Source: Nitrospirae bacterium CG1_02_44_142 (GTDB taxonomy: Bacteria > Nitrospirota > Thermodesulfovibrionia > Thermodesulfovibrionales > UBA1546). From it: DNA of 6,097 nt. The notes beneath the pieces were generated by a model. It saw only the letters and a program-made list of their open reading frames with translations. It was not told where the DNA came from and made no database searches. Position 1 is the stretch's first letter; each line of letters begins with the position of its first letter. The stretch is from the NCBI GenBank assembly GCA_001871685.1, contig MNVK01000031.1, positions 1 to 6,097 of the forward strand. The letters run 5' to 3'. The translations under genes were made by a program, and so were the position numbers. Of this stretch, positions 1-4,076 are shown piece after piece.

Positions 1-236
1 TCGGCATCTCTCAGGCTCGTCTTGCGCATGCTATCGGCGTGTCGCCCATGCGGGTTAGTTATATTATTAACGGTTCCAGACCTATGACTGGAGATATTGC
101 CCTTAGAATCGGAAAGTATCTGAGGCAGTCCCCGCAGTTTTGGATGAACTTGCAGTCGAACTACGATATACAAATTGCACAGGAAAAAATTATTAGAAAA
201 CTTACTGATATTAAGCCTGTCGCAGTTTTGGCTTGA
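1..236 (+). CDS. higA: HigA-family antitoxin, XRE helix-turn-helix, 5' end outside the window
   Basis: The frame is open from the window edge (first full codon at 3) to the TGA at 234-236, giving about 77 residues of C-terminal sequence. It begins inside the helix-turn-helix: ISQARLAHAIGVSPMRVSYI is followed by an INGSRPMTGDIALRIGKYL segment and then SPQFWMNLQSNYD. The order 'S-Q-x-x-L-A-x-x-I-G-V', 'I-x-x-G-x-R-x-x-T', 'A-L-R-I-x-K-Y', 'F-W-M-N-L-Q' is the HigA antitoxin signature. HigA proteins bind and neutralise a RelE-fold HigB ribonuclease and repress their own operon. The cognate higB would lie just upstream, outside the window, because toxin-first order is usual and is seen in the second higBA here. 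A GTG at 39 and an ATG at 48 would fall inside the DNA-binding domain, so neither is the real start. It has the same domain as the HigA at 3557-3871 but is clearly diverged from it. Confidence 0.85.
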   Translation, partial: GISQARLAHAIGVSPMRVSYIINGSRPMTGDIALRIGKYLRQSPQFWMNLQSNYDIQIAQEKIIRKLTDIKPVAVLA

Positions 237-292
237 TTTCATGGTTTTGAACCGGTGACAATTTATAACCGGTTGGTTCCGTTCTTTTATGT

Positions 293-332
293 TGACATCC
301 TCCCCCTGTCTTTAGACAGGGGGAGGATGTCA
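293..332. repeat. Perfect 19-bp-arm GC-rich hairpin, possible IS200/IS605-type end
   Basis: Arms 293-311 (starting TGACATCCTCCCCC) and 314-332 are exact reverse complements with only TT between them; a natural loop would be TCTTTAGA. The arms are far richer in G and C than the surroundings. Hairpins containing GACATCCTCCCC followed by a GGGGAGG arm are, from memory, common at or near the ends of IS200/IS605/TnpB-type elements and their derivative palindromes. No transposase gene is present here. No T-tract follows directly on either strand, so a simple intrinsic terminator is less likely. The transposon-end reading is inference. Confidence 0.5.
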
Positions 333-367
333 AGCTGTTAACTTTCGTTAACGAAAGTTGACAGCTT
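332..367. repeat. 36-bp near-perfect palindrome containing TTCGTTAACGAA
   Basis: The sequence from 332 (AAGCTGTTAACTTTCG...) to 367 (...ACAGCTT) is self-complementary except for one pair, T339 against G360, which would be a G-U wobble in RNA. It abuts the hairpin at 293-332 and shares base 332 with it. Its centre is the TTCGTTAACGAA palindrome at 344-355, which recurs three more times in the window, so this copy is an extended version of a dispersed site. It could be a protein-binding site, a hairpin, or part of a small palindromic mobile element. Confidence 0.6.
344..355. promoter_or_regulatory. TTCGTTAACGAA palindrome, copy 1
   Basis: This is a perfect 12-bp palindrome at the centre of the larger one at 332-367; the local symmetry runs AACTTTCGTTAACGAAAGTT (340-359). 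The identical 12-mer occurs at 1563-1574 and 5205-5216, and a one-base variant at 501-512. All copies are intergenic. A dimeric DNA-binding protein is the simplest reader, but which one is unknown. Confidence 0.45.
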
Positions 368-410
368 AAATGCATTTATATATATAGAATGAGGGGGAAA
401 GATTTGTAAG

Positions 411-445
411 GGGAAAAACTGGCTGCCTGACGAAGCAGGCAGCCA
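411..445 (-). terminator. Intrinsic terminator for leftward transcription
   Basis: TGGCTGCCTG (420-429) pairs perfectly with CAGGCAGCCA (436-445). Read on the minus strand this is a 10-bp GC-rich stem with a CTTCGT loop followed by GTTTTTCCCC, the standard form of a Rho-independent terminator. On the plus strand no T-tract follows. It would end transcripts coming leftward from the nucleotidyltransferase operon (1496 to 782), leaving a 3' tail of about 340 bases that runs antisense through the ATPase relic. Confidence 0.65.
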
Positions 446-494
446 TAGGCGCTTGAAAGGCTAATTGAGGAAGAAAAAAAGCCAGATATCCCCT

Positions 495-520
495 AAAAGT
501 TTCGTCAACGAAATTTTTTT
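495..520. promoter_or_regulatory. TTCGTCAACGAA site (variant copy 2) with T-tract
   Basis: The 12-mer at 501-512 differs from the other copies by one base (C for T at 506). It is flanked by AAAA (495-498) and TTTTTTT (514-520), so on the plus strand it can fold into an AAAAGTTTCG / CGAAATTTTT stem with a TCAA loop, ending in T residues. It may therefore work as a weak terminator (in either direction, given the A and T flanks) rather than, or as well as, a protein-binding site. Confidence 0.4.
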
Positions 521-551
521 CTTAAACATGCGTTCAACGTTGATATTGCTA

Positions 552-577
552 TCGTCATATGCAATCATATATGACGA
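552..577. repeat. 9-bp inverted repeat before the ATPase relic
   Basis: TCGTCATAT (552-560) and ATATGACGA (569-577) are exact reverse complements separated by 8 bases. The repeat ends two bases before the probable original ATG (580) of the ATPase relic, where an operator or leader hairpin would lie. No promoter is convincing beside it. Confidence 0.35.
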
Positions 578-579
578 CT

Positions 580-758
580 ATGGCGACGAACCAGAAAAAT
601 CTTAATAGCCTTTATATAGACCGAACGCTGAATTTACAGAGCTCCTTGAGAAGAAATCCCTTTTTCTCCTCGTGCCGCGTCAGACAGGGAAGCACAAGTC
701 GGGTTTCTCAAACAGAAATGTAGTATTAGTTCTATCTGCAGGGAAGCAGAAGGCATAA
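580..758 (+). pseudogene. Frameshifted, truncated relic of an AAA ATPase (DUF4143-type)
   Basis: From ATG 580 one frame reads MATNQKNLNSLYIDRTLN, matching the N-terminus of the large family of AAA ATPases whose members start with a '[YI]-x-R-x-L' segment. Around 630-640 the homology moves to another frame: from 639 it reads ELLEKKSLFLLVPRQTGK and continues to a TAA at 756-758. '[FL]-L-x-G-P-R-Q-x-G-K-[ST]' is the Walker A region of this family; here the G is V and the residue after GKH is K, so the P-loop is already degraded. A working member would be about 400 residues with a C-terminal DUF4143 domain; nothing after residue ~20 of the second piece is recognisable. The relic is therefore frameshifted, mutated in the P-loop and missing most of its length. 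The family assignment rests on this short stretch. Confidence 0.55.
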
Positions 759-781
759 GTACTGGAGGAAGATGAAACTGC

Positions 782-994
782 TTATAAAATGTGACTCTTT
801 TCTATAGAACATTCTCTGTGGATTGTTTGAGACGTATTAAACAGCGCCTGCCGGTCTTCGAGAAATTGGAAATAACTATCAACATCTTCTGTGCTGGCAA
901 AACGGAGCCTATTCCGCCGCATCGTTTCGGTGGCAGTGTTAAATTCCTCTAATTCGGAATCCGTAATATCACCTAAAACTAAGGATTTTCTCAT
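782..994 (-). CDS. Small unknown protein partnered with the nucleotidyltransferase
   Basis: A 70-residue protein beginning MRKSLVLGDITDSELEEF and ending IEKSHIL. I do not recognise a domain. It is mostly charged and probably helical, with no membrane segment. The ATG at 994 is chosen over the in-frame ATG at 1000 because GGAG on the minus strand lies 7 bases before the former and only 1 base before the latter. The gene overlaps the end of the nucleotidyltransferase gene by 26 bases in another frame, so the two are probably translationally coupled. Overlapping gene pairs containing an AbiEii/MNT-type nucleotidyltransferase are often toxin-antitoxin or defence pairs, which makes this a candidate antitoxin or cofactor; that role is inference from position only. 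No gene follows before the terminator at 411-445. Confidence 0.55.
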   Translation of the reverse strand: MRKSLVLGDITDSELEEFNTATETMRRNRLRFASTEDVDSYFQFLEDRQALFNTSQTIHRECSIEKSHIL

Positions 995-1496
995 ACGCAT
1001 TCTCCATATCTGTTATCTTACAATAATGCCTGATTTTTTCCCAGTCAAGATTGTCACCAATAATCTCAACTATAGACTGAATATCCGCCCAGTCCTTCAT
1101 TTCCCTTTTGGGATTGTTCCGGATTCCATCAAGTTTCATTCCGATAATATCCTCGGGCAGTGCAACCTGTATGTCTATGCCCCCGCTTTTAAATGCTCTG
1201 CTTGACTCTATTATCCCCTTTTCTCTCTGTGTATAAAGAAAGTCTACTAACCCCATGTTTTTTAGAATATGGGAAAACTGGTCAGCAAATTTGGAGCTTA
1301 CTATATGGTCATAACCGAAAGACTTTATTAAAGCTATAACTTTTTCTCTGTCTCTCTCTTTTACAAGGACATCCACATCTACCGTATCCCTTTGTATTCC
1401 CCAGAATCCCATTGCAACAGCTCCAATCAATGCATAAGGGATATCATGTTTATCCAGTTCGAGAAGAATGGTTGTGATGACTTTTTTGAATTCCAC
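969..1496 (-). CDS. AbiEii/MNT-like nucleotidyltransferase
   Basis: A 175-residue protein of the DNA polymerase beta-like nucleotidyltransferase fold, in the group of short AbiEii/DUF6036-like proteins. Residues 20-45 carry the family core: PYALIGAVAMGFWG, then an arginine-threonine pair (R36, T38) and D40-V-D42-V-L-V with the two metal-binding acidic residues. A third acidic position may be D85 in LVDFL, or D108 in GIDIQVAL. Residues 113-145 (LPEDIIGMKLDG, then RxxKDWADIQ) match the usual C-terminal 'E-D-L-I-x-x-K-L ... K-x-x-x-D-x-x-D-I' motif. The common 'IGG' of the first motif is IGA here. AbiEii-type enzymes transfer nucleotides to RNA or protein targets and act as toxins or phage-defence effectors, but some relatives have other roles. 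The start is GTG at 1496; no Shine-Dalgarno precedes it, and a TATAAT lies 7 bases upstream, which suggests a leaderless mRNA. Confidence 0.75.
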   Translation of the reverse strand: MEFKKVITTILLELDKHDIPYALIGAVAMGFWGIQRDTVDVDVLVKERDREKVIALIKSFGYDHIVSSKFADQFSHILKNMGLVDFLYTQREKGIIESSRAFKSGGIDIQVALPEDIIGMKLDGIRNNPKREMKDWADIQSIVEIIGDNLDWEKIRHYCKITDMENAYEKILSFR

Positions 1497-1503
1497 AGAA
1501 TAT

Positions 1504-1509
1504 ATTATA
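1504..1509 (-). promoter_or_regulatory. -10 box of the nucleotidyltransferase operon
   Basis: The minus strand reads a perfect TATAAT here, 7 bases before the GTG start at 1496. Transcription would begin at or within a base or two of the start codon. I see no good -35 hexamer at 16-18 bp, so the promoter is less certain than the others. Confidence 0.4.
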
Positions 1510-1532
1510 ACTCACCGCTATTATGTTTTTTC

Positions 1533-1562
1533 TTGTATAATAATTTCTAACTGAATTATAGT
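1533..1562 (+). promoter_or_regulatory. Promoter of the two-gene operon of unknown function
   Basis: TTGTAT (1533-1538) and TATAGT (1557-1562) are separated by 18 bp. The -10 is followed immediately by the TTCGTTAACGAA palindrome (1563-1574), which would cover the transcription start. An alternative -10, TATAAT at 1536-1541, has no clear -35. Confidence 0.4.
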
Positions 1563-1574
1563 TTCGTTAACGAA
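1563..1574. promoter_or_regulatory. TTCGTTAACGAA palindrome, copy 3, at the start of a transcript
   Basis: A perfect 12-bp palindrome lies directly downstream of a candidate -10 and 23 bases before the ATG at 1598. This is the position of a repressor operator. Of the four copies it is the one best placed to control a gene. Confidence 0.5.
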
Positions 1575-1597
1575 CATTCCACAACAGGGGGTGAACC

Positions 1598-1831
1598 ATG
1601 GATAAAGTATCTCTCTTTCATTTAACAATTCTCTATCTTCTGCTTGTAATTGTGTCTATTCTATTTGGGCTTGATGATGACAGCGTTAAAAAATTTAATT
1701 TAAATAAAAGATGGAAAAGGGCGCTATGGTTGATGAGTGGCTTTGCCTTTATTCCTGTTATTGTTTTTATTTTTCGGATGCCCTTTTTTGTTTTCGGACA
1801 GATAAAAAAATTTATCACAGGGAAAGAATAG
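1598..1831 (+). CDS. Small two-helix membrane protein, unknown function
   Basis: A 77-residue protein with two hydrophobic stretches at about residues 7-25 (FHLTILYLLLVIVSILFGL) and 43-67 (ALWLMSGFAFIPVIVFIF and onward), joined by a charged loop containing DDDSVKKFNLNKRWKR and ending in a basic tail. It is predicted to be an inner-membrane protein. I recognise no family. The ATG is supported by AGGGGGTGA about 5 bases upstream, and unlike the other first genes in the window it has a leader and a ribosome binding site. It is followed after 18 bases by the gene at 1850, evidently in one operon. Possible roles include a membrane-acting effector with a soluble partner, but nothing in the sequence shows this. 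Confidence 0.6.
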   Translation: MDKVSLFHLTILYLLLVIVSILFGLDDDSVKKFNLNKRWKRALWLMSGFAFIPVIVFIFRMPFFVFGQIKKFITGKE

Positions 1832-1849
1832 AATAGGAGGAATTTATAT

Positions 1850-2221
1850 ATGTCAGGATATTTTGATTGGCACGCAAATCAGTTAAGGCGTAATCCCGGC
1901 GCTCTCCTTGAGATAGAGGAGGAGGTATGGGCTGACGTCTTGAGAACAATAAATATGAGTGGTTTCCCAAAGAAATACAGACTTACCGCCCTCAAAATGA
2001 AAGAAATGTATATGTTTAATTCGACATATGAAGACGAATTTACCGTGTTTCAAAAAGATACTCATACAAAAAATAGACAGAGCCTTTTTATAGAAAAAAT
2101 GCATGATCTGTTCCATGAAGTAAGGGAATTTGCGGAGAGAAAGAGAATGCGAAACAGACAAAAATACAGTTATGACTGGGATAATGTGACTTTTAAGCCT
2201 ATAGAGGAATATCTCCCCTGA
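1850..2221 (+). CDS. Soluble protein of unknown function, second gene of the operon
   Basis: A 123-residue protein beginning MSGYFDWHANQLRRNP and ending FKPIEEYLP. It has no signal peptide or membrane segment, is rich in charged and aromatic residues and is probably largely helical, with a basic run ERKRMRNRQK near residues 96-105. I do not recognise it. AGGAGG at 1835-1840, nine bases before the ATG, is an excellent ribosome binding site, and the gene is 18 bases behind the membrane-protein gene, so the two are co-transcribed. It converges on the ParA operon, with the palindrome at 2238-2270 between them. The length, the good ribosome binding site and the conserved operon spacing argue that it is real. 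Confidence 0.65.
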   Translation: MSGYFDWHANQLRRNPGALLEIEEEVWADVLRTINMSGFPKKYRLTALKMKEMYMFNSTYEDEFTVFQKDTHTKNRQSLFIEKMHDLFHEVREFAERKRMRNRQKYSYDWDNVTFKPIEEYLP

Positions 2222-2237
2222 GAGAAGTTGAATTACT

Positions 2238-2270
2238 AAACTAACTAAGCTTACTAAGCTTAGTTAGTTT
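2238..2270. promoter_or_regulatory. TAAGCTTA iteron palindrome R1 (33 bp)
   Basis: This is a perfect palindrome with 16-bp arms around a single central C (2254). Its core is two tandem, individually palindromic boxes, TAAGCTTA-C-TAAGCTTA, flanked by ACTAAC and GTTAGT extensions. The same core occurs at the parA promoter (3127-3151) and at 5249-5269, with a variant at 4009-4042. It sits between two convergent genes and touches the stop codon of the ribbon-helix-helix gene, so it could also act as a bidirectional terminator hairpin. Its repetition at a promoter favours a protein-binding role. Confidence 0.6.
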
Positions 2271-2484
2271 ACCCAAGCTTCCGGGCTATGGCATCAATAA
2301 TCCAATCGTGCAGTGATACATCATCTTGCTGAGCACTAGTTCTTGCTGCCGACCAGAGAGATTTCTGTATCCTAAGTAAAAAGGTTTTGTGCTCAGTCTC
2401 TTTTGTTAGATTTTTATCCGAGGCGGCGCCGTGGATAAATTTCTCAATGTCTTTTTCTTTTTTAGGCTTTACTGTCATAACCAT
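2269..2484 (-). CDS. ParG-like ribbon-helix-helix protein (centromere-binding partner of ParA)
   Basis: A 71-residue protein with a basic, probably disordered N-terminal half (MVMTVKPKKEKDIEKFIHGA...) and a C-terminal ribbon-helix-helix: strand HKTFLLRI (about 32-39), helix KSLWSAARTSAQQ, then VSLHDWIIDAIARKL. This size and layout match ParG, which binds centromere repeats as a dimer, represses its own operon and stimulates the ParF/ParA ATPase through its flexible tail. The gene directly follows parA: an ATG at 2478 overlaps the parA stop as ATGA, and ATG 2484 is also possible. I take 2484 because GGAAAGGGG lies about 10 bases before it. An ATG at 2505 is less likely because that ribosome binding site would lie inside the gene. 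The family call rests on fold pattern and position, not on strong sequence identity. Confidence 0.7.
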   Translation of the reverse strand: MVMTVKPKKEKDIEKFIHGAASDKNLTKETEHKTFLLRIQKSLWSAARTSAQQDDVSLHDWIIDAIARKLG

Positions 2485-3125
2485 TTTTCTTTTACCCCTT
2501 TCCATAGATTTTTTATTTCAGCAGCTGCCTTCCCGGCCGGCTCGTATTCAGATACTCCCTTGCCCTCGGTTATGGCGCGCTTAAAAGCGATCCGCTGGCA
2601 TATCTCTGTATCCAATATAGGCAGCTTAAACTCCTGTAGGGCTTCCAGAGCGTCTTTGGCGATAGTGGTATTACGGTTCACCTGGTTTAGCAGTAGGACC
2701 GCTTTAATGTCCATAAGACTACGCGCCTCTTCTAGTATCTCTATTGTCTTGGCTGTTGCCCAGATATCATATTGTGACGGCAATACAGGAATAAGAAGGA
2801 GAGGGCGGGCGCTTAATATAGCGCTGCGCAGTGTTGCGCTGTCACGGCCGCCGGCATCGATGAAGATATAATCAAAATCGGTAAATGATCCAATATCTTT
2901 GTGAATGGTATTTTTTGCGATGCTGACGGCCTGAAATTGTGTGAGAGTTTCGTTTTCGGCCCTGGCAGATCTAAAGTTAAGAGAGCTCTGCTGCTCGTCC
3001 GCATCTATTAGCAGGACCTTTTTCTTTTCCCTGGCTGCCTCGACCGCCAAATTACATGCTATTGTGGACTTCCCGGGGCCGCCTTTGCTATTCGCTATTA
3101 CGATTACCTTTGAGCGCTTACTCAT
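2475..3125 (-). CDS. parA: ParA/ParF-type partition ATPase (type Ib)
   Basis: A 216-residue deviant-Walker ATPase. Residues 14-21 are KGGPGKST, the ParA/MinD-type Walker A with the signature lysine. Residues 36-43 (KVLLIDAD) form the A' motif and 86-95 (YIFIDAGGRD) the Walker B. It lacks the N-terminal DNA-binding extension of large plasmid ParA proteins and is close in size to ParF (about 206 residues), so it is a type Ib ATPase. Such proteins polymerise or form nucleoid gradients that move a plasmid or chromosomal locus bound by the partner protein encoded just downstream. The start chosen is ATG 3125: MSKRSKVIVIANSKGG is the standard beginning, while the GTG-type start 12 codons upstream would place the promoter and the palindrome inside the gene. 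No Shine-Dalgarno precedes ATG 3125; a -10 lies 7 bases upstream. Confidence 0.9.
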   Translation of the reverse strand: MSKRSKVIVIANSKGGPGKSTIACNLAVEAAREKKKVLLIDADEQQSSLNFRSARAENETLTQFQAVSIAKNTIHKDIGSFTDFDYIFIDAGGRDSATLRSAILSARPLLLIPVLPSQYDIWATAKTIEILEEARSLMDIKAVLLLNQVNRNTTIAKDALEALQEFKLPILDTEICQRIAFKRAITEGKGVSEYEPAGKAAAEIKNLWKGVKEKWL

Positions 3126-3126
3126 A

Positions 3127-3151
3127 TAACTAAGCTTACTAAGCTTAGTTA
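3127..3151. promoter_or_regulatory. TAAGCTTA iteron palindrome R2 at the parA promoter
   Basis: A 25-bp palindrome around a central C (3139), with the same TAAGCTTA-C-TAAGCTTA core as R1. It lies between the -35 and the ATG of parA and covers the -10, so a protein bound here would block transcription. This is where an autoregulatory ParG operator is expected. Confidence 0.65.
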
Positions 3152-3161
3152 GTATTGTCAA
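3133..3161 (-). promoter_or_regulatory. parA: Promoter of the parA operon
   Basis: On the minus strand TTGACA (3161-3156) is followed after 17 bp by TAAGCT (3138-3133), a weak -10 inside the iteron. Seven bases then lead to the ATG at 3125. The perfect -35 and consensus spacing support it; the poor -10 could be offset or could reflect the overlapping operator. Confidence 0.5.
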
Positions 3162-3219
3162 GGGGGATAGTAAAAGAGGATCCTATTCTTGGTGTAAATC
3201 GTGGCACATTGCCGTACGC

Positions 3220-3251
3220 TTGACAACAATTATAACGATATGTGTTATACT
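3220..3251 (+). promoter_or_regulatory. Promoter of higBA
   Basis: TTGACA (3220-3225) and an extended -10, TGTTATACT (box 3246-3251), are separated by 20 bp. The spacing is long, but the TG extension can compensate. The box ends 8 bases before the GTG start of higB, so transcription would begin at or next to the start codon. Confidence 0.5.
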
Positions 3252-3258
3252 GGTATAA
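3231..3258. promoter_or_regulatory. Probable HigA operator
   Basis: Two overlapping inverted repeats cover the -10 box: TATAAC-N7-GTTATA (3231-3249) and TTATAC-TG-GTATAA (3245-3258). Dyads of this type overlapping the promoter are typical of XRE-type antitoxin operators, and HigA encoded downstream is the natural reader. Confidence 0.5.
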
Positions 3259-3259
3259 A

Positions 3260-3541
3260 GTGATTAGGTCATTTAACAACAGGGAGACCGAACACCTCTA
3301 CACAATAGGAAAGAGTAAAAAATTTCCTTTAGGTGTTTGTAAGGTTGCAATCCGGAAGCTGGATTATTTAAATGCAATTATAAGGTTAGACGATCTCAAA
3401 AGACCGCCAGCCAATAGGCTTGAGGCGTTAAAAGGCAAGCATAAGGGCAAACATAGTATCAGAATAAATGACCAGTATAGAATAGTTTTTAAATGGCATG
3501 ATCATGATGTTTATGAAGTAGAAATAACCGATTATCACTGA
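3260..3541 (+). CDS. higB: HigB toxin, RelE-fold mRNA endonuclease
   Basis: A 93-residue protein of the RelE/ParE superfamily, HigB branch. Family hallmarks are the N-terminal V-I-R-S-F, the central RLEALKGKHKGKHSIRIND (52-70), the strand QYRIVFKW (72-79) and the C-terminal VEITDYH (87-93) with the characteristic D-Y-H end. HigB cuts mRNA on the translating ribosome; the K/R/H residues of the central block and the terminal H are the likely catalytic set. The GTG at 3260 is preferred: HigB proteins begin 'M-I-[RK]-S-F', and a GTG six codons upstream (3242) overlaps the -10 region. No Shine-Dalgarno sequence precedes it. The antitoxin gene follows after 15 bases. Confidence 0.9.
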   Translation: MIRSFNNRETEHLYTIGKSKKFPLGVCKVAIRKLDYLNAIIRLDDLKRPPANRLEALKGKHKGKHSIRINDQYRIVFKWHDHDVYEVEITDYH

Positions 3542-3556
3542 AAAGGAGGGGAAAAT

Positions 3557-3871
3557 ATGTTTAATATTAAAAGGGAGCCAACTCACCCGGGCGATATTTT
3601 ATTGCATGAGTTTATGGAGCCGTTGGAAATATCCCAGACTCAGCTTGCTAAAGATATTGATACCACATTCAGAACGATAAATGAAATTATAAACCATAAA
3701 AGGGGTATAAGTCCTAAAATGGCGATTAGACTTGCAAGGTATTTTGGCACATCAGAGGAATTATGGCTTAACTTGCAAACACAGTATGAGCTTTATAAAA
3801 TCAAGGTTAAAAAGGAAAAGGCATTGGAAAGAGTGAGGGCATATACGGAACTGCATCCTGTTATGGTTTAA
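3557..3871 (+). CDS. higA: HigA antitoxin, XRE helix-turn-helix
   Basis: A 104-residue antitoxin. It starts with the typical REPTHPGDILLHEFMEPL (6-23), continues with the helix-turn-helix ISQTQLAKDI...INEIINHKRGIS (25-52), then MAIRLARYFGTSEELWLNLQ (55-74) and a charged C-terminal helix. It binds and neutralises HigB (3260-3541) and represses the operon through the dyads over the promoter. AAGGAGGGG about 8 bases before the ATG is a strong ribosome binding site, in contrast to higB. This arrangement would let the antitoxin be made more efficiently than the toxin. It shares its fold with the partial HigA at 1-236. Confidence 0.93.
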   Translation: MFNIKREPTHPGDILLHEFMEPLEISQTQLAKDIDTTFRTINEIINHKRGISPKMAIRLARYFGTSEELWLNLQTQYELYKIKVKKEKALERVRAYTELHPVMV

Positions 3872-3881
3872 ATTTTAATGA

Positions 3882-3980
3882 GGGGTTAGAACACCTGAGG
3901 CACACAAAGACCTTGCAATAAAGGCGGCGGAAGTTGGGGTAAGCCTAAACCGGCTTGCTGCCGCTAAATTGAGCCGATGA
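3882..3980 (+). pseudogene. Relic of a hicB 3' end
   Basis: From 3891 the frame reads TPEAHKDLAIKAAEVGVSLN then RLAAAKLSR and stops at TGA 3978-3980. This is identical over 29 residues to the C-terminal ribbon-helix-helix of HicB at 4608-4937. The reading frame has a stop at 3879-3881 and no start codon, so only the last third of the gene remains, fused 10 bases behind the higA stop. The eight nucleotide differences from the intact gene over these 29 codons are all synonymous. The 22 bases after the stop (3979-4000) resemble the sequence after the third gene of the hicAB unit (5149-5169). Confidence 0.85.
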
Positions 3981-4000
3981 TATTTTGTGTGATTTTGCGA
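3979..4000 (+). repeat. Shared 3' flank, copy a
   Basis: GATATTTTGTGTGATTTTGCGA here matches 5149-5169 (GATAT, then CTGTGGGATTTTGCGA) with a short gap and a few changes. One copy follows the hicB relic and the other follows the gene at 4967-5149. It looks like a conserved 3' border of a gene unit. Confidence 0.5.
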
Positions 4001-4008
4001 AAAGCTTA

Positions 4009-4042
4009 TTACTAAGCTTACTTAGCTTAGTAAGCTTAGTAA
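4009..4042. promoter_or_regulatory. TAAGCTTA iteron palindrome R3 (variant)
   Basis: Arms TTACTAAGCTTACT (4009-4022) and AGTAAGCTTAGTAA (4029-4042) are perfect reverse complements around TAGCTT. Boxes TAAGCTTA occur at 4013-4020 and 4031-4038 with a degenerate box between them, so this copy has three half-overlapping boxes instead of two. An extra AAGCTTA lies just before it (4002-4008). No gene start is nearby, so this copy is unlikely to be a simple operator. Confidence 0.55.
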
Positions 4043-4054
4043 GGGTCGCATCAA

Positions 4055-4076
4055 AAACTTTATACGTATAAAGTTT
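4055..4076. repeat. Perfect 22-bp palindrome
   Basis: AAACTTTATAC (4055-4065) followed by GTATAAAGTTT (4066-4076) is exactly self-complementary with no spacer. It lies 13 bases after iteron R3 and 288 bases before hicA, not beside a gene start. Part of its right arm recurs as AAAGTTTAGA at 4070-4079 and 4113-4122. Confidence 0.5.

Larger units (their letters stand above)
237..579. other. Gene-free stretch rich in palindromes
   Basis: No intact coding region is visible on either strand in these 343 bases. The stretch holds a short inverted repeat after the higA stop (AACCGGT at 250-256 with ACCGGTT at 268-274, then a T-rich segment, possibly a weak terminator). It also holds two long adjacent palindromes (293-332, 332-367), a hairpin plus T-tract for the minus strand (411-445), two copies of the TTCGTTAACGAA palindrome (344-355 and a one-base variant at 501-512), and an inverted repeat at 552-577 just before the ATPase relic. 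Confidence 0.6.

Noticed and set aside
449..496. Fifteen open codons reading ALERLIEEEKKPDIP before a TAA, resembling an antitoxin C-terminus.
   Set aside because: It is suggestive but far too short, with a stop just upstream and no matching start, so I do not call it a gene relic.
891..1205. A 104-codon plus-strand open frame.
   Set aside because: It lies antisense to the nucleotidyltransferase and its partner, which have clear family motifs and a coupled start. The frame has no ribosome binding site or recognisable domain.
1883..2161. A 92-codon minus-strand frame.
   Set aside because: It is antisense to the gene at 1850-2221, which has a strong ribosome binding site and operon context.
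2387..2871. Plus-strand open frames of 65 and 146 codons opposite the parA operon.
   Set aside because: They are antisense to the well-supported parA and ribbon-helix-helix genes, have low-complexity serine/arginine-rich translations and no ribosome binding site.
3126..3161. An upstream start for parA giving 12 extra residues.
   Set aside because: The extension would contain the TTGACA -35 and the iteron, and the standard ParA N-terminus begins at the ATG at 3125.
3242..3259. The GTG at 3242 as the start of higB.
   Set aside because: It overlaps the extended -10 and operator, and HigB homologues begin at the V-I-R-S-F position encoded from 3260.
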